From: Pseudomonas syringae KCTC 12500 | Lineage (GTDB): Bacteria > Pseudomonadota > Gammaproteobacteria > Pseudomonadales > Pseudomonadaceae | Assembly: GCF_000507185.2 (NCBI RefSeq) | Contig: NZ_AYTM02000001.1 | Coordinates: 1-64,000, forward strand | DNA: 64,000 nucleotides | Reading direction: 5' to 3' | Shown here: piece after piece, positions 10,501 through 18,270 of the stretch | Numbering within the stretch: position 1 is the stretch's first letter | How the letters are laid out: each line of letters starts with the position of its first letter | Program-made: the position numbers and the translations under genes | Notes under the pieces: generated by a model | The model's database searches: none | Seen by the model: only the letters and a program-made list of their open reading frames with translations | Told to the model about the DNA's origin: nothing

Positions 10501-10993
10501 CGATGAACGCATGCTCACTCTGGTGAGCGATGGTCGATGATTTGCAGCCGTGGTCGTCGCCCGCCAGGATCAGCACACCGCCGTTGGCCGCAACACCGGC
10601 CGAGTTGCCGTGCTTGAAGACATCACCGCAGCGGTCCACACCCGGCCCCTTGCCGTACCAGAGGGCGAACACCCCATCGTACTTGCCATGCGGGAACAGG
10701 TTGACCTGTTGACTGCCCCAGACCGCCGTGGCGGCCAGTTCTTCGTTGATGCCCGGCTGAAAATGGATGGCGTTTTGTTGCAGGTAGTCCTTGGCGTCCC
10801 AAAGGCTTTTGTCCAGATTACCCAGCGGCGAACCGCGGTAGCCAGAGATAAACCCGGCAGTGTTCAGGCCCTGTGCCTCATCGCGCTGCTTTTGCAGCAT
10901 CGGCAGGCGGGTCAGGGCCTGTGTGCCGGTCAGGTACAGATTGCCGGTGGCAAGCCGGTATTTATCATCCAGACGAATATCAGCCAGGGACAT
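7515..10993 (-). pseudogene. Indolepyruvate ferredoxin oxidoreductase family protein, with six single-base frameshifts
   Basis: About 1160 residues when repaired: a fused alpha/gamma/beta 2-oxoacid:ferredoxin oxidoreductase of the thiamine-diphosphate type, which converts aryl- or branched-chain 2-oxoacids to acyl-CoA. Visible parts in order are the N-terminal pyrimidine-binding half (GFISGYRGSPLGNLD, GINEELAATAVWG), the C-terminal transferase domain (GIITTGKSYLDV), and the TPP region (HFCSGCPHNTSTKVPEG). Then come cysteine motifs (CEGCGDCGVKSGC; CNKDFSCVEGFC) and the gamma domain (PGVGGTGVTTVGAML). The ATG at 10993 follows GAGAGG. I infer lost bases near 10230, 9914, 9652, 9533 and 7728 and an extra base near 7983, mostly in G/C runs. 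The repaired frame ends at 7515. The divergent Lrp-type gene is its likely regulator. Confidence 0.9.
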
Positions 10994-11166
10994 GCGAATA
11001 CCTCTCTTGTTCTTATAGGGTCAGGTCTTGTAAGCCGGGACGGTCCTGCCCGGCAGCCTTGCAACTAGACTGCCAGCAGCAAAGAGGCTTTTTCTTTCTA
11101 AATGCGCGCAAATCTGCTGATATTCAGCATGCTTTTTTCGGCCAGAACAAAAAACAAGGTCAATTC

Positions 11167-11634
11167 ATGCAGCCAAAATTGAGCCCCATCGATCGCAAGA
11201 TTCTTCGTCTGCTGCAACATGACGCCAGCCTGTCGGCCGCGGAAATCGCCGAACGGGTCGAGCTGTCGCAATCGCCGTGCTGGAGGCGCATTCACCGGCT
11301 TCAGGAAGACGGGGTGATCGAGCGCACGGTCGCCCTGCTCAGTACCCAGAAGCTGGGACTGAGTATGACCGTGTTCGTCGAGGTCAAGCTGTCAGGCCAT
11401 GGCCGCCGCTATCTGGCCGAGTTCGAGGAGGCAATCATCGGCCACCCGGAGGTGCTGGAGTGCTACACCATGGCCGGCGGGATGGATTTCATGCTCAAGG
11501 TGGTGGCTCAGGACATCGCCAGCTACGAACGCTTTCTGCGCGATCATTTGCTGCAATTGCCCCACGTCCACGAGGCCCATTCGAACATCGCCATGAGCAC
11601 GGTGAAGCGCACCACGGAGCTGCCGCTGGACTAG
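11167..11634 (+). CDS. Lrp/AsnC family transcriptional regulator
   Basis: A 155-residue regulator with an N-terminal winged helix (LSPIDRKILRLLQHDASLSAAEIAERVELSQSPCWRRIHRLQEDGVI, quoted here only as the family pattern at residues 5-50) and a C-terminal RAM effector domain (CYTMAGGMDFMLKVVAQDIASYE in two parts). Such proteins sense amino acids or 2-oxoacids. It is divergent from the indolepyruvate oxidoreductase gene with 173 bp between, so it probably controls that gene in response to an aromatic or branched amino acid. The ATG at 11167 was chosen because the family pattern begins there; there is only a weak AAGG-like site upstream. Confidence 0.9.
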   Translation: MQPKLSPIDRKILRLLQHDASLSAAEIAERVELSQSPCWRRIHRLQEDGVIERTVALLSTQKLGLSMTVFVEVKLSGHGRRYLAEFEEAIIGHPEVLECYTMAGGMDFMLKVVAQDIASYERFLRDHLLQLPHVHEAHSNIAMSTVKRTTELPLD

Positions 11635-11720
11635 GAATAGAATCGGGGAAAATCGAGAAAAGAAAATCCGCCGAGCGGGCGCTGGCGGATTATCGGTATC
11701 AATGAGGGCAATAAAAACAT

Positions 11721-11750
11721 TTGACTTGCAAATGATAATGATTATTATTG
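11721..11750 (+). promoter_or_regulatory. Fur box overlapping the promoter of the PrrF-like sRNA
   Basis: A -35 element TTGACT (11721-11726) and a -10-like ATTATT (11744-11749) are spaced 17 bp. Between and over the -10 lies a strong Fur-box sequence, AAATGATAATGATTATTATT, close to the consensus of repeated NATNAT hexamers. Iron-loaded Fur would cover the promoter and shut the RNA off in iron-replete cells. Confidence 0.85.
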
Positions 11751-11756
11751 CATCAG

Positions 11757-11868
11757 CGGGTCGCGAGACTCGCTGGATAACCCGGAAGTCTTAGGTCGGC
11801 TTCCTGATTATCTCCTCATCAGGCTAATCACGGTTTTTGACCCGGCTTTTTGCCGGGTCTTTTTTTTG
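11757..11868 (+). ncRNA. prrF: PrrF-family iron-responsive small RNA
   Basis: About 112 nt from the predicted start after the Fur-controlled promoter to the end of a T-run terminator. It contains GGTCGCGAGA near the 5' end and the block CTCATCAGGCTAATCACGG (about 11814-11832) followed by TTTTTGACCCGGC, which I recognise as the conserved core of Pseudomonas PrrF RNAs. PrrF RNAs pair with mRNAs for iron-containing proteins and lower their expression during iron starvation, as RyhB does in enterobacteria. Only one copy is visible here. The exact 5' end is an estimate from promoter spacing. Confidence 0.85.
11839..11868 (+). terminator. Rho-independent terminator of the PrrF-like RNA
   Basis: The stem GACCCGGC/GCCGGGTC (11839-11846 and 11852-11859) with a TTTTT loop is followed by nine Ts: a textbook intrinsic terminator, and part of the sRNA itself. 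Confidence 0.92.
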
Positions 11869-12034
11869 GTTCTTTCTTTATGGTTTCGCTGCTTCAGGCT
11901 AATGAAGTCTGGGTGTTGCGCGGTGTGTTGCAATGACGCGGATCATAGCAAAAGCGCCTCGATCAAGGCCATGCTTTTAGGGCAAAAACGCCTGGATGCG
12001 GCAGATAAAACGTAAATGCTGGGACTTTTCACTT

Positions 12035-12053
12035 GAGAATGATTCTCGTATTC
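12035..12053 (+). promoter_or_regulatory. Second Fur box, upstream of the sigma/FecR-like gene
   Basis: GAGAATGATTCTCGTATTC carries a perfect GAGAAT-GATTCTC inverted core and is a good Fur-box match. It lies about 80 bp upstream of the ATG at 12130, so that gene should be induced by iron limitation like the adjacent sRNA. Confidence 0.75.
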
Positions 12054-12104
12054 ACTAGTCTACGCTTGTCACGGACGCTACCCGACACCGCAAGGAAGAC
12101 TCCC

Positions 12105-12137
12105 ATGGACGATCAGCGAGCGATACATCATGAGTAA
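12105..12137 (+). CDS. Possible 10-codon leader ORF overlapping the next start codon
   Basis: ATG at 12105 sits behind a good AAGGAAG ribosome site and encodes MDDQRAIHHE before TAA at 12135-12137. Its last codons overlap the ATG at 12130, which has no clear ribosome site of its own. The arrangement fits translational coupling, or a short remnant of a longer N terminus after a frameshift. No protein evidence; low certainty. Confidence 0.3.
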   Translation: MDDQRAIHHE

Positions 12138-12681
12138 TCAGCTCTCGTCTCTACTGCACCTCCCCGCCCGCCTGCCCGAGCCGCAACCCACGCTGCAGGC
12201 GATCGAACTCGGCCACCGACTGGGCAAGCTCTCGCGCCGGACCCGGCAGATATTCCTGCTCAGCCGACTCGACGGCATGGCCTATGCCGACATTGCAGCC
12301 TTCATGAACGTCGACATCGCGCGGGTAGAGCGCGCGATGCTTCGCGCGCTGGGCAAGGCCTATGTGCCAGGCGCGGCAGACACCACCAGCGCTGCCATTC
12401 AGGCCACCCTTCAGGATCGCGCCAGCCGCTGGTATGTGCACTTGCAGAGCCCTGCGGCAACCGCCAGCGAACGCATCGAATTTCGCCACTGGCTGGACGC
12501 CGATGCCGCGCACCTTTCGGCCTTCCAGAACAGCGAGCGTTTGTGGCGTCAGTTGCAGGCACCCGCCTCGTTGCTCGGCGCATCCGGCTGGCATCGACGC
12601 AAGCGCCGCGTGTATCTGGTCTGGTGCCTGCTGACCGCCTTCATCTGCAGCCTGATGGTCACCGCCGAGGCTATGTCCTGA
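12130..12681 (+). CDS. Sigma-factor region 4 / FecR N-terminal domain / transmembrane hybrid protein
   Basis: A 183-residue protein that joins pieces of two partners of iron-type cell-surface signalling. Residues about 25-75 (LGKLSRRTRQIFLLSRLDG, then YADIAAFMNVDIARVERAML) are like region 4 of FecI-type ECF sigma factors. Residues about 97-145 (ASRWYVHLQSP, ERIEFRHWLDADAAHLSAF) match the N-terminal DUF4880 domain of FecR anti-sigma proteins. A single hydrophobic helix (about 159-178, VYLVWCLLTAFICSLMV) ends the protein, with no periplasmic FecR domain. Sigma region 2, needed for -10 recognition, is absent, so it is probably not an active sigma factor. A Fur box lies upstream and the PrrF-like sRNA precedes it. 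Role unknown; it may be a membrane-tethered decoy or regulator of FecI/FecR systems. Confidence 0.75.
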   Translation: MSNQLSSLLHLPARLPEPQPTLQAIELGHRLGKLSRRTRQIFLLSRLDGMAYADIAAFMNVDIARVERAMLRALGKAYVPGAADTTSAAIQATLQDRASRWYVHLQSPAATASERIEFRHWLDADAAHLSAFQNSERLWRQLQAPASLLGASGWHRRKRRVYLVWCLLTAFICSLMVTAEAMS

Positions 12682-12781
12682 CGCGCAGATGACCGTTGCA
12701 GTGAAGTTTACGTCGCAGGGCGCGATGTTGATCGGTGTACAGTAGCCGCTTGAAAAGGCATCTACGCAGCAGGCATCTATC

Positions 12782-13918
12782 TTGACTCTCACTATCGGTT
12801 CAGATTTCGACAGCGGCAACATTCTGGTTCTCGACGCAAGCGACCCGGCGCATATCAGGCTGGCGATTCGGCCCGACACGCAAAGTGCGCATTTCCAGTG
12901 GTTTCATTTCCAGGCAGACGGCCTGAACGTCGGCCAGACCTATGGCTTCAGCCTCACCAATGCCAGCGAATCCACCTTCAACAATGCCTGGACCGGCTAC
13001 AACGCTGTAGCGTCTTACGACCATCAGAACTGGTTTCGGGTAGCGTCGGATTTCGACGGCAAGGCGCTGAATTTCAGCCTGGCCGCAGAGCAGCCGCAGG
13101 TCTGGTTTGCGTACTTCGAACCCTACAGCCGTGAACGCCATGACTGGCTGATCGAACAGGCTCAGGAAAAAGCCGGTGCACAGTTGCTGGCTGTCGGCAA
13201 AAGCGTCGAGGGTCGGGATATTCAGTTGCTGCGCAAAGGTGACGGTGCCGAAGGCAAACGCAAGATCTGGATGATTGCCCAGCAGCACCCTGGCGAACAC
13301 ATGGCCGAATGGTTCATGGAGGGCGTGATCGAACGCCTCCAGCAAAAGGATGACGCCCCACTGCAGCAATTGCTGGCGCAAGCGGATGTGTATCTGGTGC
13401 CCAACGTCAACCCGGACGGAGCCTTTCATGGCCACTTGCGCACCAACGCCAGCGGCAAGGACCTTAACCGCGCTTGGCAGGACAGTACCGAAGCGCTAAG
13501 CCCGGAAGTGTCCTTCATCAGGCAGCAGATGGAAAAATACGGCGTGGACATGTTCCTCGACGTGCACGGTGACGAGAAAATCCCTTACGTATTCACCGCC
13601 GCCTGCGAAGGTAATCCGGGGTATACCGCGCAACAACGCCAGCTTGAAGAGCGCTTTCGCAGCCGCCTGTGCGAGGTCAGCGACAACTTTCAGACGGTTC
13701 ATGGCTACCCACGCGGCGCACCCGGTCAGGCCAACATGAACCTGGCCGCCAATGCCGTGGGCGAACGCTACAAGTGCCTGTCACTGACCCTGGAAATGCC
13801 ATTCAAGGATCACGACAACGCGCCAGACCCGGTCACCGGCTGGTCAGGCAAGCGCTCTGCGCAACTGGCCGGGGAAATACTGACCGTGCTGTCCGAGATG
13901 GTAAAAGAGCTTCGCTAA
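12782..13918 (+). CDS. M14-family zinc carboxypeptidase (cytosolic carboxypeptidase-like)
   Basis: A 378-residue protein. The N-terminal beta-rich domain (about 1-120) contains WFRVASDFDGKALNF, as in the cytosolic carboxypeptidase branch. The catalytic domain has the zinc motif HPGEHMAEW (HxxE), the substrate-binding region LVPNVNPDGAFHGHLRTN with N-R downstream (GKDLNRAW), and the second zinc histidine in FLDVHGDE. TLEMPF near the end supplies the catalytic glutamate. No signal peptide is visible, so it acts in the cytoplasm. The start is TTG at 12782; the upstream site is weak, but the conserved N terminus MTLTIGSDFDSG begins there. Natural substrate unknown. Confidence 0.88.
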   Translation: MTLTIGSDFDSGNILVLDASDPAHIRLAIRPDTQSAHFQWFHFQADGLNVGQTYGFSLTNASESTFNNAWTGYNAVASYDHQNWFRVASDFDGKALNFSLAAEQPQVWFAYFEPYSRERHDWLIEQAQEKAGAQLLAVGKSVEGRDIQLLRKGDGAEGKRKIWMIAQQHPGEHMAEWFMEGVIERLQQKDDAPLQQLLAQADVYLVPNVNPDGAFHGHLRTNASGKDLNRAWQDSTEALSPEVSFIRQQMEKYGVDMFLDVHGDEKIPYVFTAACEGNPGYTAQQRQLEERFRSRLCEVSDNFQTVHGYPRGAPGQANMNLAANAVGERYKCLSLTLEMPFKDHDNAPDPVTGWSGKRSAQLAGEILTVLSEMVKELR

Positions 13919-13944
13919 GAGCGCTGCTACCTTCAGGCAAACCG

Positions 13945-13970
13945 AAATGCCCACCTACGCGTGGGCATTT
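13945..13970. terminator. Bidirectional terminator between carboxypeptidase and MFS genes
   Basis: The inverted repeat AAATGCCCAC/GTGGGCATTT with a 6-base loop is followed by TTGTTT on the plus strand. It lies between the convergent genes and covers the stop codon of the leftward MFS gene. Confidence 0.75.
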
Positions 13971-15184
13971 TTGTTTGCGCTGGCGACCCGTCGTACGATC
14001 AGACTGGCTAGCGCGATCAGCGCCAGCGTGATCACCACTGCCCCGTAGACATTACTGGTCATCACCAGGCCCGCCGAGTGGGCGAAGAATCCGGCGACCA
14101 GTGCCGGTATGCAGAAGGCCAGGTAGCTGAGCACCAGAAAAGCCGACATCAGCCCGCCCCGCTCGTGGGCATGCGCCAGGGGCATGAGCATGCGCAGTGC
14201 GCCCAGAAAGCTCGATCCGAAACCAATACCTGCGACCACTGCGCCGACGAAAAACAGCCACAGCAAACCGAGGTTGATCGAAAGCAGTATCACCGCGACA
14301 CCCAGTGGCAAAAAGCTCGCACCTACCCACAAGCCGAGCACCGGCTCGCGCTGACGCAGCGTCAGAATCGCCGCCGCGCCGCTGAGGGTCAGCGCCGCAA
14401 CCGCCAGGCCGCCATTGAGCGGTGAGGTGGAACCGGTCGCCGCCACCAGCAAGGACGGGCTCAACGACAAAAAGAAACCACCCAGTGCCCATGCGGCGAT
14501 GTCCACCGGCAGAACCAGCCACAGCATGCGCCGTGCCTGCTGCGGTACATGCAATGAGGGCTTGAGGGATTGCCAGACACCGGGCTGGCGACTGACGGTT
14601 TCCTCGACGCGTCCCAGGTACAGGGCCTGACTCAGGAATGCGGCCAGCAACAAGCAGTAACCCAGCATAAACGGCATCGGCGCGAACTGCGCCAGCAGTG
14701 CCGTGCCCAGAGCGCCAACGGCCATGCCGAGCATCGGCGAAATACTGTTGATCAACGGCCCTTTGACCGAATCATTGTCCAGCAAGGCTGCGCCCAGTGC
14801 GCTGGCAGCCAGCCCCGTCGCAAAACCCTGCAGCAGACGCGCGGCCACCAGCCAGCTGACATCACTGGCCAGAATGAACAGCAGCATCGAGACGCTTTGC
14901 AGCAGCAACGCGCCGAAAATCACCGGGCGCCGCCCCAGATAGTCCGACAGCGACCCACCCATCAGCAAGGCGGCCAGCAGGCTGAATGCATACACTGCAA
15001 AAATCAGGGTAAGCACGCCCGCCGAGAATCCCCATGCCTCCTGGTACAGGTGATAGAGCGGCGTGGGCGTGCTGGACGCGGCAAAAAAGCATAACGTGGT
15101 AAACGCCAGAAACCCGAGATGGTTTGGTGCCCGACCGTCAGACTTCACGTCTGGCGACGTCGAATCGTTTGAAGAAAGGGACAT
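13955..15184 (-). CDS. MFS transporter (12-TM drug or metabolite efflux type)
   Basis: A 409-residue major facilitator. After a polar N terminus come about twelve hydrophobic helices with the MFS motif GGSLSDYLGRRPV in loop 2-3 and a proline in the segment TPTPLYHLY. The ATG at 15184 is preceded by GGAGAG at the right distance; an ATG six codons upstream (15202) is less well placed. It is divergent from a TetR regulator with 106 bp between, the usual arrangement for a repressor-controlled exporter. Substrate not predictable. Confidence 0.88.
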   Translation of the reverse strand: MSLSSNDSTSPDVKSDGRAPNHLGFLAFTTLCFFAASSTPTPLYHLYQEAWGFSAGVLTLIFAVYAFSLLAALLMGGSLSDYLGRRPVIFGALLLQSVSMLLFILASDVSWLVAARLLQGFATGLAASALGAALLDNDSVKGPLINSISPMLGMAVGALGTALLAQFAPMPFMLGYCLLLAAFLSQALYLGRVEETVSRQPGVWQSLKPSLHVPQQARRMLWLVLPVDIAAWALGGFFLSLSPSLLVAATGSTSPLNGGLAVAALTLSGAAAILTLRQREPVLGLWVGASFLPLGVAVILLSINLGLLWLFFVGAVVAGIGFGSSFLGALRMLMPLAHAHERGGLMSAFLVLSYLAFCIPALVAGFFAHSAGLVMTSNVYGAVVITLALIALASLIVRRVASANKNAHA

Positions 15185-15213
15185 GGATACGCTCTCCGCC
15201 AATGCAACCTGTT

Positions 15214-15232
15214 AAAGCCATAAATTAGCTTT
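15214..15232. promoter_or_regulatory. Candidate TetR operator between MFS and TetR genes
   Basis: The inverted repeat AAAGC-N9-GCTTT lies in the 106-bp divergent region, close to the MFS start; a related GCGCTTAAAGC is found about 30 bp away. Position and symmetry suggest a repressor site, but this is unproven. Confidence 0.35.
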
Positions 15233-15290
15233 TGCGGAGTGTGCGACGTGGTAGCGCTTAAAGCAAATACTTTGTGTTAAGGTCCGCCGT

Positions 15291-15836
15291 ATGGCTATTA
15301 AAGAAGCAATTCGCACCGGAGGCCGCAGTGCCCGGGTGCAGGAATCCATCCACCGCGCGGTCCGCGACTTGTTGCAGGAGTACGATCGCTCAGCACTCAG
15401 CGTGCCGATGATCGCGACCCGTGCAGGCGTTACGCCGTCGACCATTTATCGCCGCTGGGGTGATCTGACCACGTTGCTGGCGGACGCTGCCCTGGAGCGC
15501 CTGCGCCCTGACGTGCCGATCGATCAAGGCAGTCTGCATCAGGACCTGCTGACCTGGAGTGAAATGTATCTGGACGAAATGTCCTCGGCACCTGGCCGGG
15601 CATTGATGCGCGATGTGGCCGCCAGCACGTCTGGCTGTGTGGGCAAGTGTACAGCGATGGTTCGCGAGCAGCTGCAGGTCATGATCGATCGCGCCATGGC
15701 TCGCGGCGAGGCTTCCCCCAGTGCCGACGACATGATCGATGCCGTCATTGCGCCCATGATTTACCGGATTCTGTATGCCGAATCGGCGCCGACGCCAGAA
15801 CGCGTGCGTCAATGGGTCGACCGCTGCCTGAGCTGA
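15291..15836 (+). CDS. TetR/AcrR family transcriptional regulator
   Basis: A 181-residue regulator with an N-terminal TetR helix-turn-helix (residues about 15-60; VPMIATRAGVTPSTIYRRW) and a C-terminal ligand domain with the pattern LHQDLLTWSEMYLDEMSS and RALMRDVAAS seen in the TetR_C family of efflux repressors. The ATG at 15291 follows AAGG. It is transcribed divergently from the MFS transporter, which it probably represses. Confidence 0.9.
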   Translation: MAIKEAIRTGGRSARVQESIHRAVRDLLQEYDRSALSVPMIATRAGVTPSTIYRRWGDLTTLLADAALERLRPDVPIDQGSLHQDLLTWSEMYLDEMSSAPGRALMRDVAASTSGCVGKCTAMVREQLQVMIDRAMARGEASPSADDMIDAVIAPMIYRILYAESAPTPERVRQWVDRCLS

Positions 15837-15914
15837 GCCGCTTTGCAGGGAGTCAGAGGCGGCAACTCCCGTTATCATGCGCGCCTCGTCCGACACCAAT
15901 GACCGAACCTATTC

Positions 15915-17219
15915 ATGCACACCCTCGCAGATCTACGCGCCGGCAAGCTGGCAGGCATCAAACGTCTTGACCTCTCCTGTGGCCTGAGCGAATTCCCGGT
16001 CGAAATCTTCGACCTGGCCGACACGCTGGAAGTCTTGAATCTCAGCGGCAACAGGCTGACCTCGCTGCCCGACGACCTGTGTCGCCTGACCCGCCTGCGC
16101 GTCCTGTTCGTATCAGACAACGCCTTTACGCACCTACCGGAAAGCATTGGCCAATGCCAGCAGTTGCAGATTGTCGGCCTCAAGGCCAGTCGCATAGAGC
16201 AGGTCAGCGCCGCGGCACTGCCGCCGCGCCTGCGCTGGCTGATCCTCACCGACAACCGCATCGAGTCGCTGCCCGACGAACTGGGCCGCCGCCCGGACCT
16301 GCAAAAGCTGATGCTCGCCGGCAACCGCTTGCGCACCCTGCCCGCGACCCTCGCGCAGTGTCACAAGCTGGAGCTGATCCGCATTGCGGCCAATCGTCTG
16401 ACCGAGTTGCCGGACTGGCTGCTGAGCCTGCCTGCGCTGGCATGGCTCGCCTTCGCCGACAACCCGCTGTGCGCGGAACGTCCCACCACGCCGATCCGGG
16501 AAATCCCCTGGCAACACCTGAGCCTTCATCAACGCCTGGGCGAAGGTGCGTCGGGAATCATCCAGCAGGCGCTCTGGCACGACGCCGGCGCTGAGCGCAT
16601 GGCAGCGGTCAAGCTGTACAAGGGCGCGGTCACCAGCGATGGCTCACCGCTCAATGAAATGGCCGCCTGCATCGCCGCAGGCCGCCACGCACAGCTGATC
16701 GAGGTGCTTGGACAGATCAGCGGGCATCCCGAGCGGCAACGCGGCCTGGTCATGGCGCTGATAGCCCCCGATTTCGGCAATCTTGCCGGACCGCCGAGCC
16801 TGGAATCCTGTAGCCGCGATGTCTACGCCAACGACACGCGCTTTTCCCTGCCGGTGCTGCTGCGCCTCGCTGAAGGCATTGCTTCGGTCACCGCGCACCT
16901 GCACGCCCGCGGGATCACGCATGGCGACCTTTATGGTCACAACATTCTTGTGCAGGAGGATGGCAATTGCCTGCTGAGCGACTTCGGCGCGGCGTCCTTT
17001 CACCCCTCAGCCGGGCTGGGTGAGGCGCTGGAGCGCATCGAAACGCGGGCATTCGGTATCTTGCTGGGGGAATTGCTGGAGCGTTGCGAGGCAGAACCGC
17101 AGGATCAGAACATCGTGGCGGGTCTACAGGCGCTGCAGGCGAGTTGCGTGCAGCCTGATTGCCAGCAACGACCGTCGCTGGCAGAGGTTCTTCTACAGAT
17201 CAAAACATGGAGCGCGTAA
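15915..17219 (+). CDS. Leucine-rich-repeat protein fused to a protein kinase domain
   Basis: A 434-residue cytoplasmic protein. Residues about 15-195 are seven to eight leucine-rich repeats of the short bacterial type (for example LEVLNLSGNRLTSLPDDL and LQKLMLAGNRLRTLPATL). Residues about 205-434 form a Ser/Thr-kinase-like domain: glycine loop GEGASG (about 208), lysine in AVKLYKG, catalytic loop HGDLYGHNIL (about 335) and metal-binding DFGAA (about 355). All key residues for phosphotransfer are present, so it is likely active, although HGD replaces HRD. No signal peptide or membrane segment. Its stop codon lies in a hairpin shared with the convergent YebC-like gene. Target and signal unknown. 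Confidence 0.88.
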   Translation: MHTLADLRAGKLAGIKRLDLSCGLSEFPVEIFDLADTLEVLNLSGNRLTSLPDDLCRLTRLRVLFVSDNAFTHLPESIGQCQQLQIVGLKASRIEQVSAAALPPRLRWLILTDNRIESLPDELGRRPDLQKLMLAGNRLRTLPATLAQCHKLELIRIAANRLTELPDWLLSLPALAWLAFADNPLCAERPTTPIREIPWQHLSLHQRLGEGASGIIQQALWHDAGAERMAAVKLYKGAVTSDGSPLNEMAACIAAGRHAQLIEVLGQISGHPERQRGLVMALIAPDFGNLAGPPSLESCSRDVYANDTRFSLPVLLRLAEGIASVTAHLHARGITHGDLYGHNILVQEDGNCLLSDFGAASFHPSAGLGEALERIETRAFGILLGELLERCEAEPQDQNIVAGLQALQASCVQPDCQQRPSLAEVLLQIKTWSA

Positions 17220-17229
17220 AGCGCTCCAT
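17207..17229 (-). terminator. Terminator hairpin at the end of the LRR-kinase/YebC-like pair
   Basis: The perfect 9-bp stem ATGGAGCGC/GCGCTCCAT with loop GTAAA is followed by GTTTTG on the minus strand. It overlaps the last codons of the LRR kinase and serves the leftward YebC-like gene, and perhaps both genes. Confidence 0.6.
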
Positions 17230-17239
17230 TGCGCAGTGA

Positions 17240-17944
17240 TCAGCCTGCCAGGCCCACGTAAACGTTCTGCACGTCATCATGGTTGTCGATGGCTTCGAGA
17301 AACGCTTCGACTTCGGCCATCTGCTCATCGGTCAGGCCGTCCACGGTGCTTTTCGGGCGGTAGCCCAGTTGCGCGGACTGAACGGTGAAACCGAATTCCG
17401 GAAGCGCCTTGCAGACCGCGTCCATGTCAGTGGATTCGGTCAGGAACAGCGTCGCGCCCTCTTCACCTGGCTCGAAATCCTGAGCGCCGGCCTCGATTGC
17501 CGCCAGCTCCGGGTCGGCATCCGCTGCTGCAGGAACAGCCTCGATCATGCCCTGATACAAAAAGTCCCACGAAACCGAACCCGCAGCGCCCAACTGGCCC
17601 TTGCGGAACAGCACGCGAATTTCCGAGACCGTCCGATTGATGTTGTCGGTCAGGCACTCGACGATCACCGGCACGCGGTGTGGCGCAAAACCTTCGTAGG
17701 TCAGACGCTCGAAGTTGACGCTCTCACCCAGCAGGCCTGCGCCTTTCTTGATGGCACGCTCCAGGGTCTCGCGCGGCATCGAAGCCTTCTTGGCCTGCTC
17801 GACCACCAGCCGCAGACGCGAGTTCATGTCCGGGTCTGCGCCAGCACGAGCCGCGATCATGATCTCCTTGGACAGTTTGCCAAACGTACGTCCCTTGGCA
17901 TTGGCTGCCGCTTCTTTATGCTTGACCTTCCACTGTGCGCCCAT
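17240..17944 (-). CDS. YebC/PmpR family protein (YeeN type)
   Basis: A 234-residue protein starting [18 protein letters not shown], typical of the YeeN branch of the YebC family, in contrast to MAGHSKW of the main YebC. Further signatures are [36 protein letters not shown] and [19 protein letters not shown]. Family members bind DNA as regulators or act in translation of difficult sequences; recent work supports a ribosomal role for YebC itself. The gene stands alone and converges on the LRR kinase. Confidence 0.92.
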   Translation of the reverse strand: MGAQWKVKHKEAAANAKGRTFGKLSKEIMIAARAGADPDMNSRLRLVVEQAKKASMPRETLERAIKKGAGLLGESVNFERLTYEGFAPHRVPVIVECLTDNINRTVSEIRVLFRKGQLGAAGSVSWDFLYQGMIEAVPAAADADPELAAIEAGAQDFEPGEEGATLFLTESTDMDAVCKALPEFGFTVQSAQLGYRPKSTVDGLTDEQMAEVEAFLEAIDNHDDVQNVYVGLAG

Positions 17945-18270
17945 GTCTGCTCTCTTGATTCGCTAGGCACCTCGCCGTCTGCGCCTGCATAACTGACAGA
18001 ACGCGACGCTGGCAAGGCGCTGAAAAAGGGTCACCGGCAAATACCCTGTCCGGCGCGGCGCATTTTATACGCGATCACGGCAGATGAAACCCCCGACAGG
18101 CAGATTGCCCTTATGAACTCGCCAGGATGGCTGCCAACTCGTCCAACCGCAATCATCGTCTTTCCATCAACGCTTGTAGGCTTTTTCCGAAAAACCTCGC
18201 AGCAATGCTTTTGTAAGCCCGTATTCCGTAACCTGCGCGGCCCCGTTTTTGAAGCTAGAGAGCCCCGCCG
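17945..18270. other. Intergenic region between YebC-like gene and vgrG, nothing recognised
   Basis: This 326-bp divergent spacer must hold both promoters, but no convincing -35/-10 pair, operator or RNA stands out. The T6SS structural genes that often precede vgrG are not here. Confidence 0.5.
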
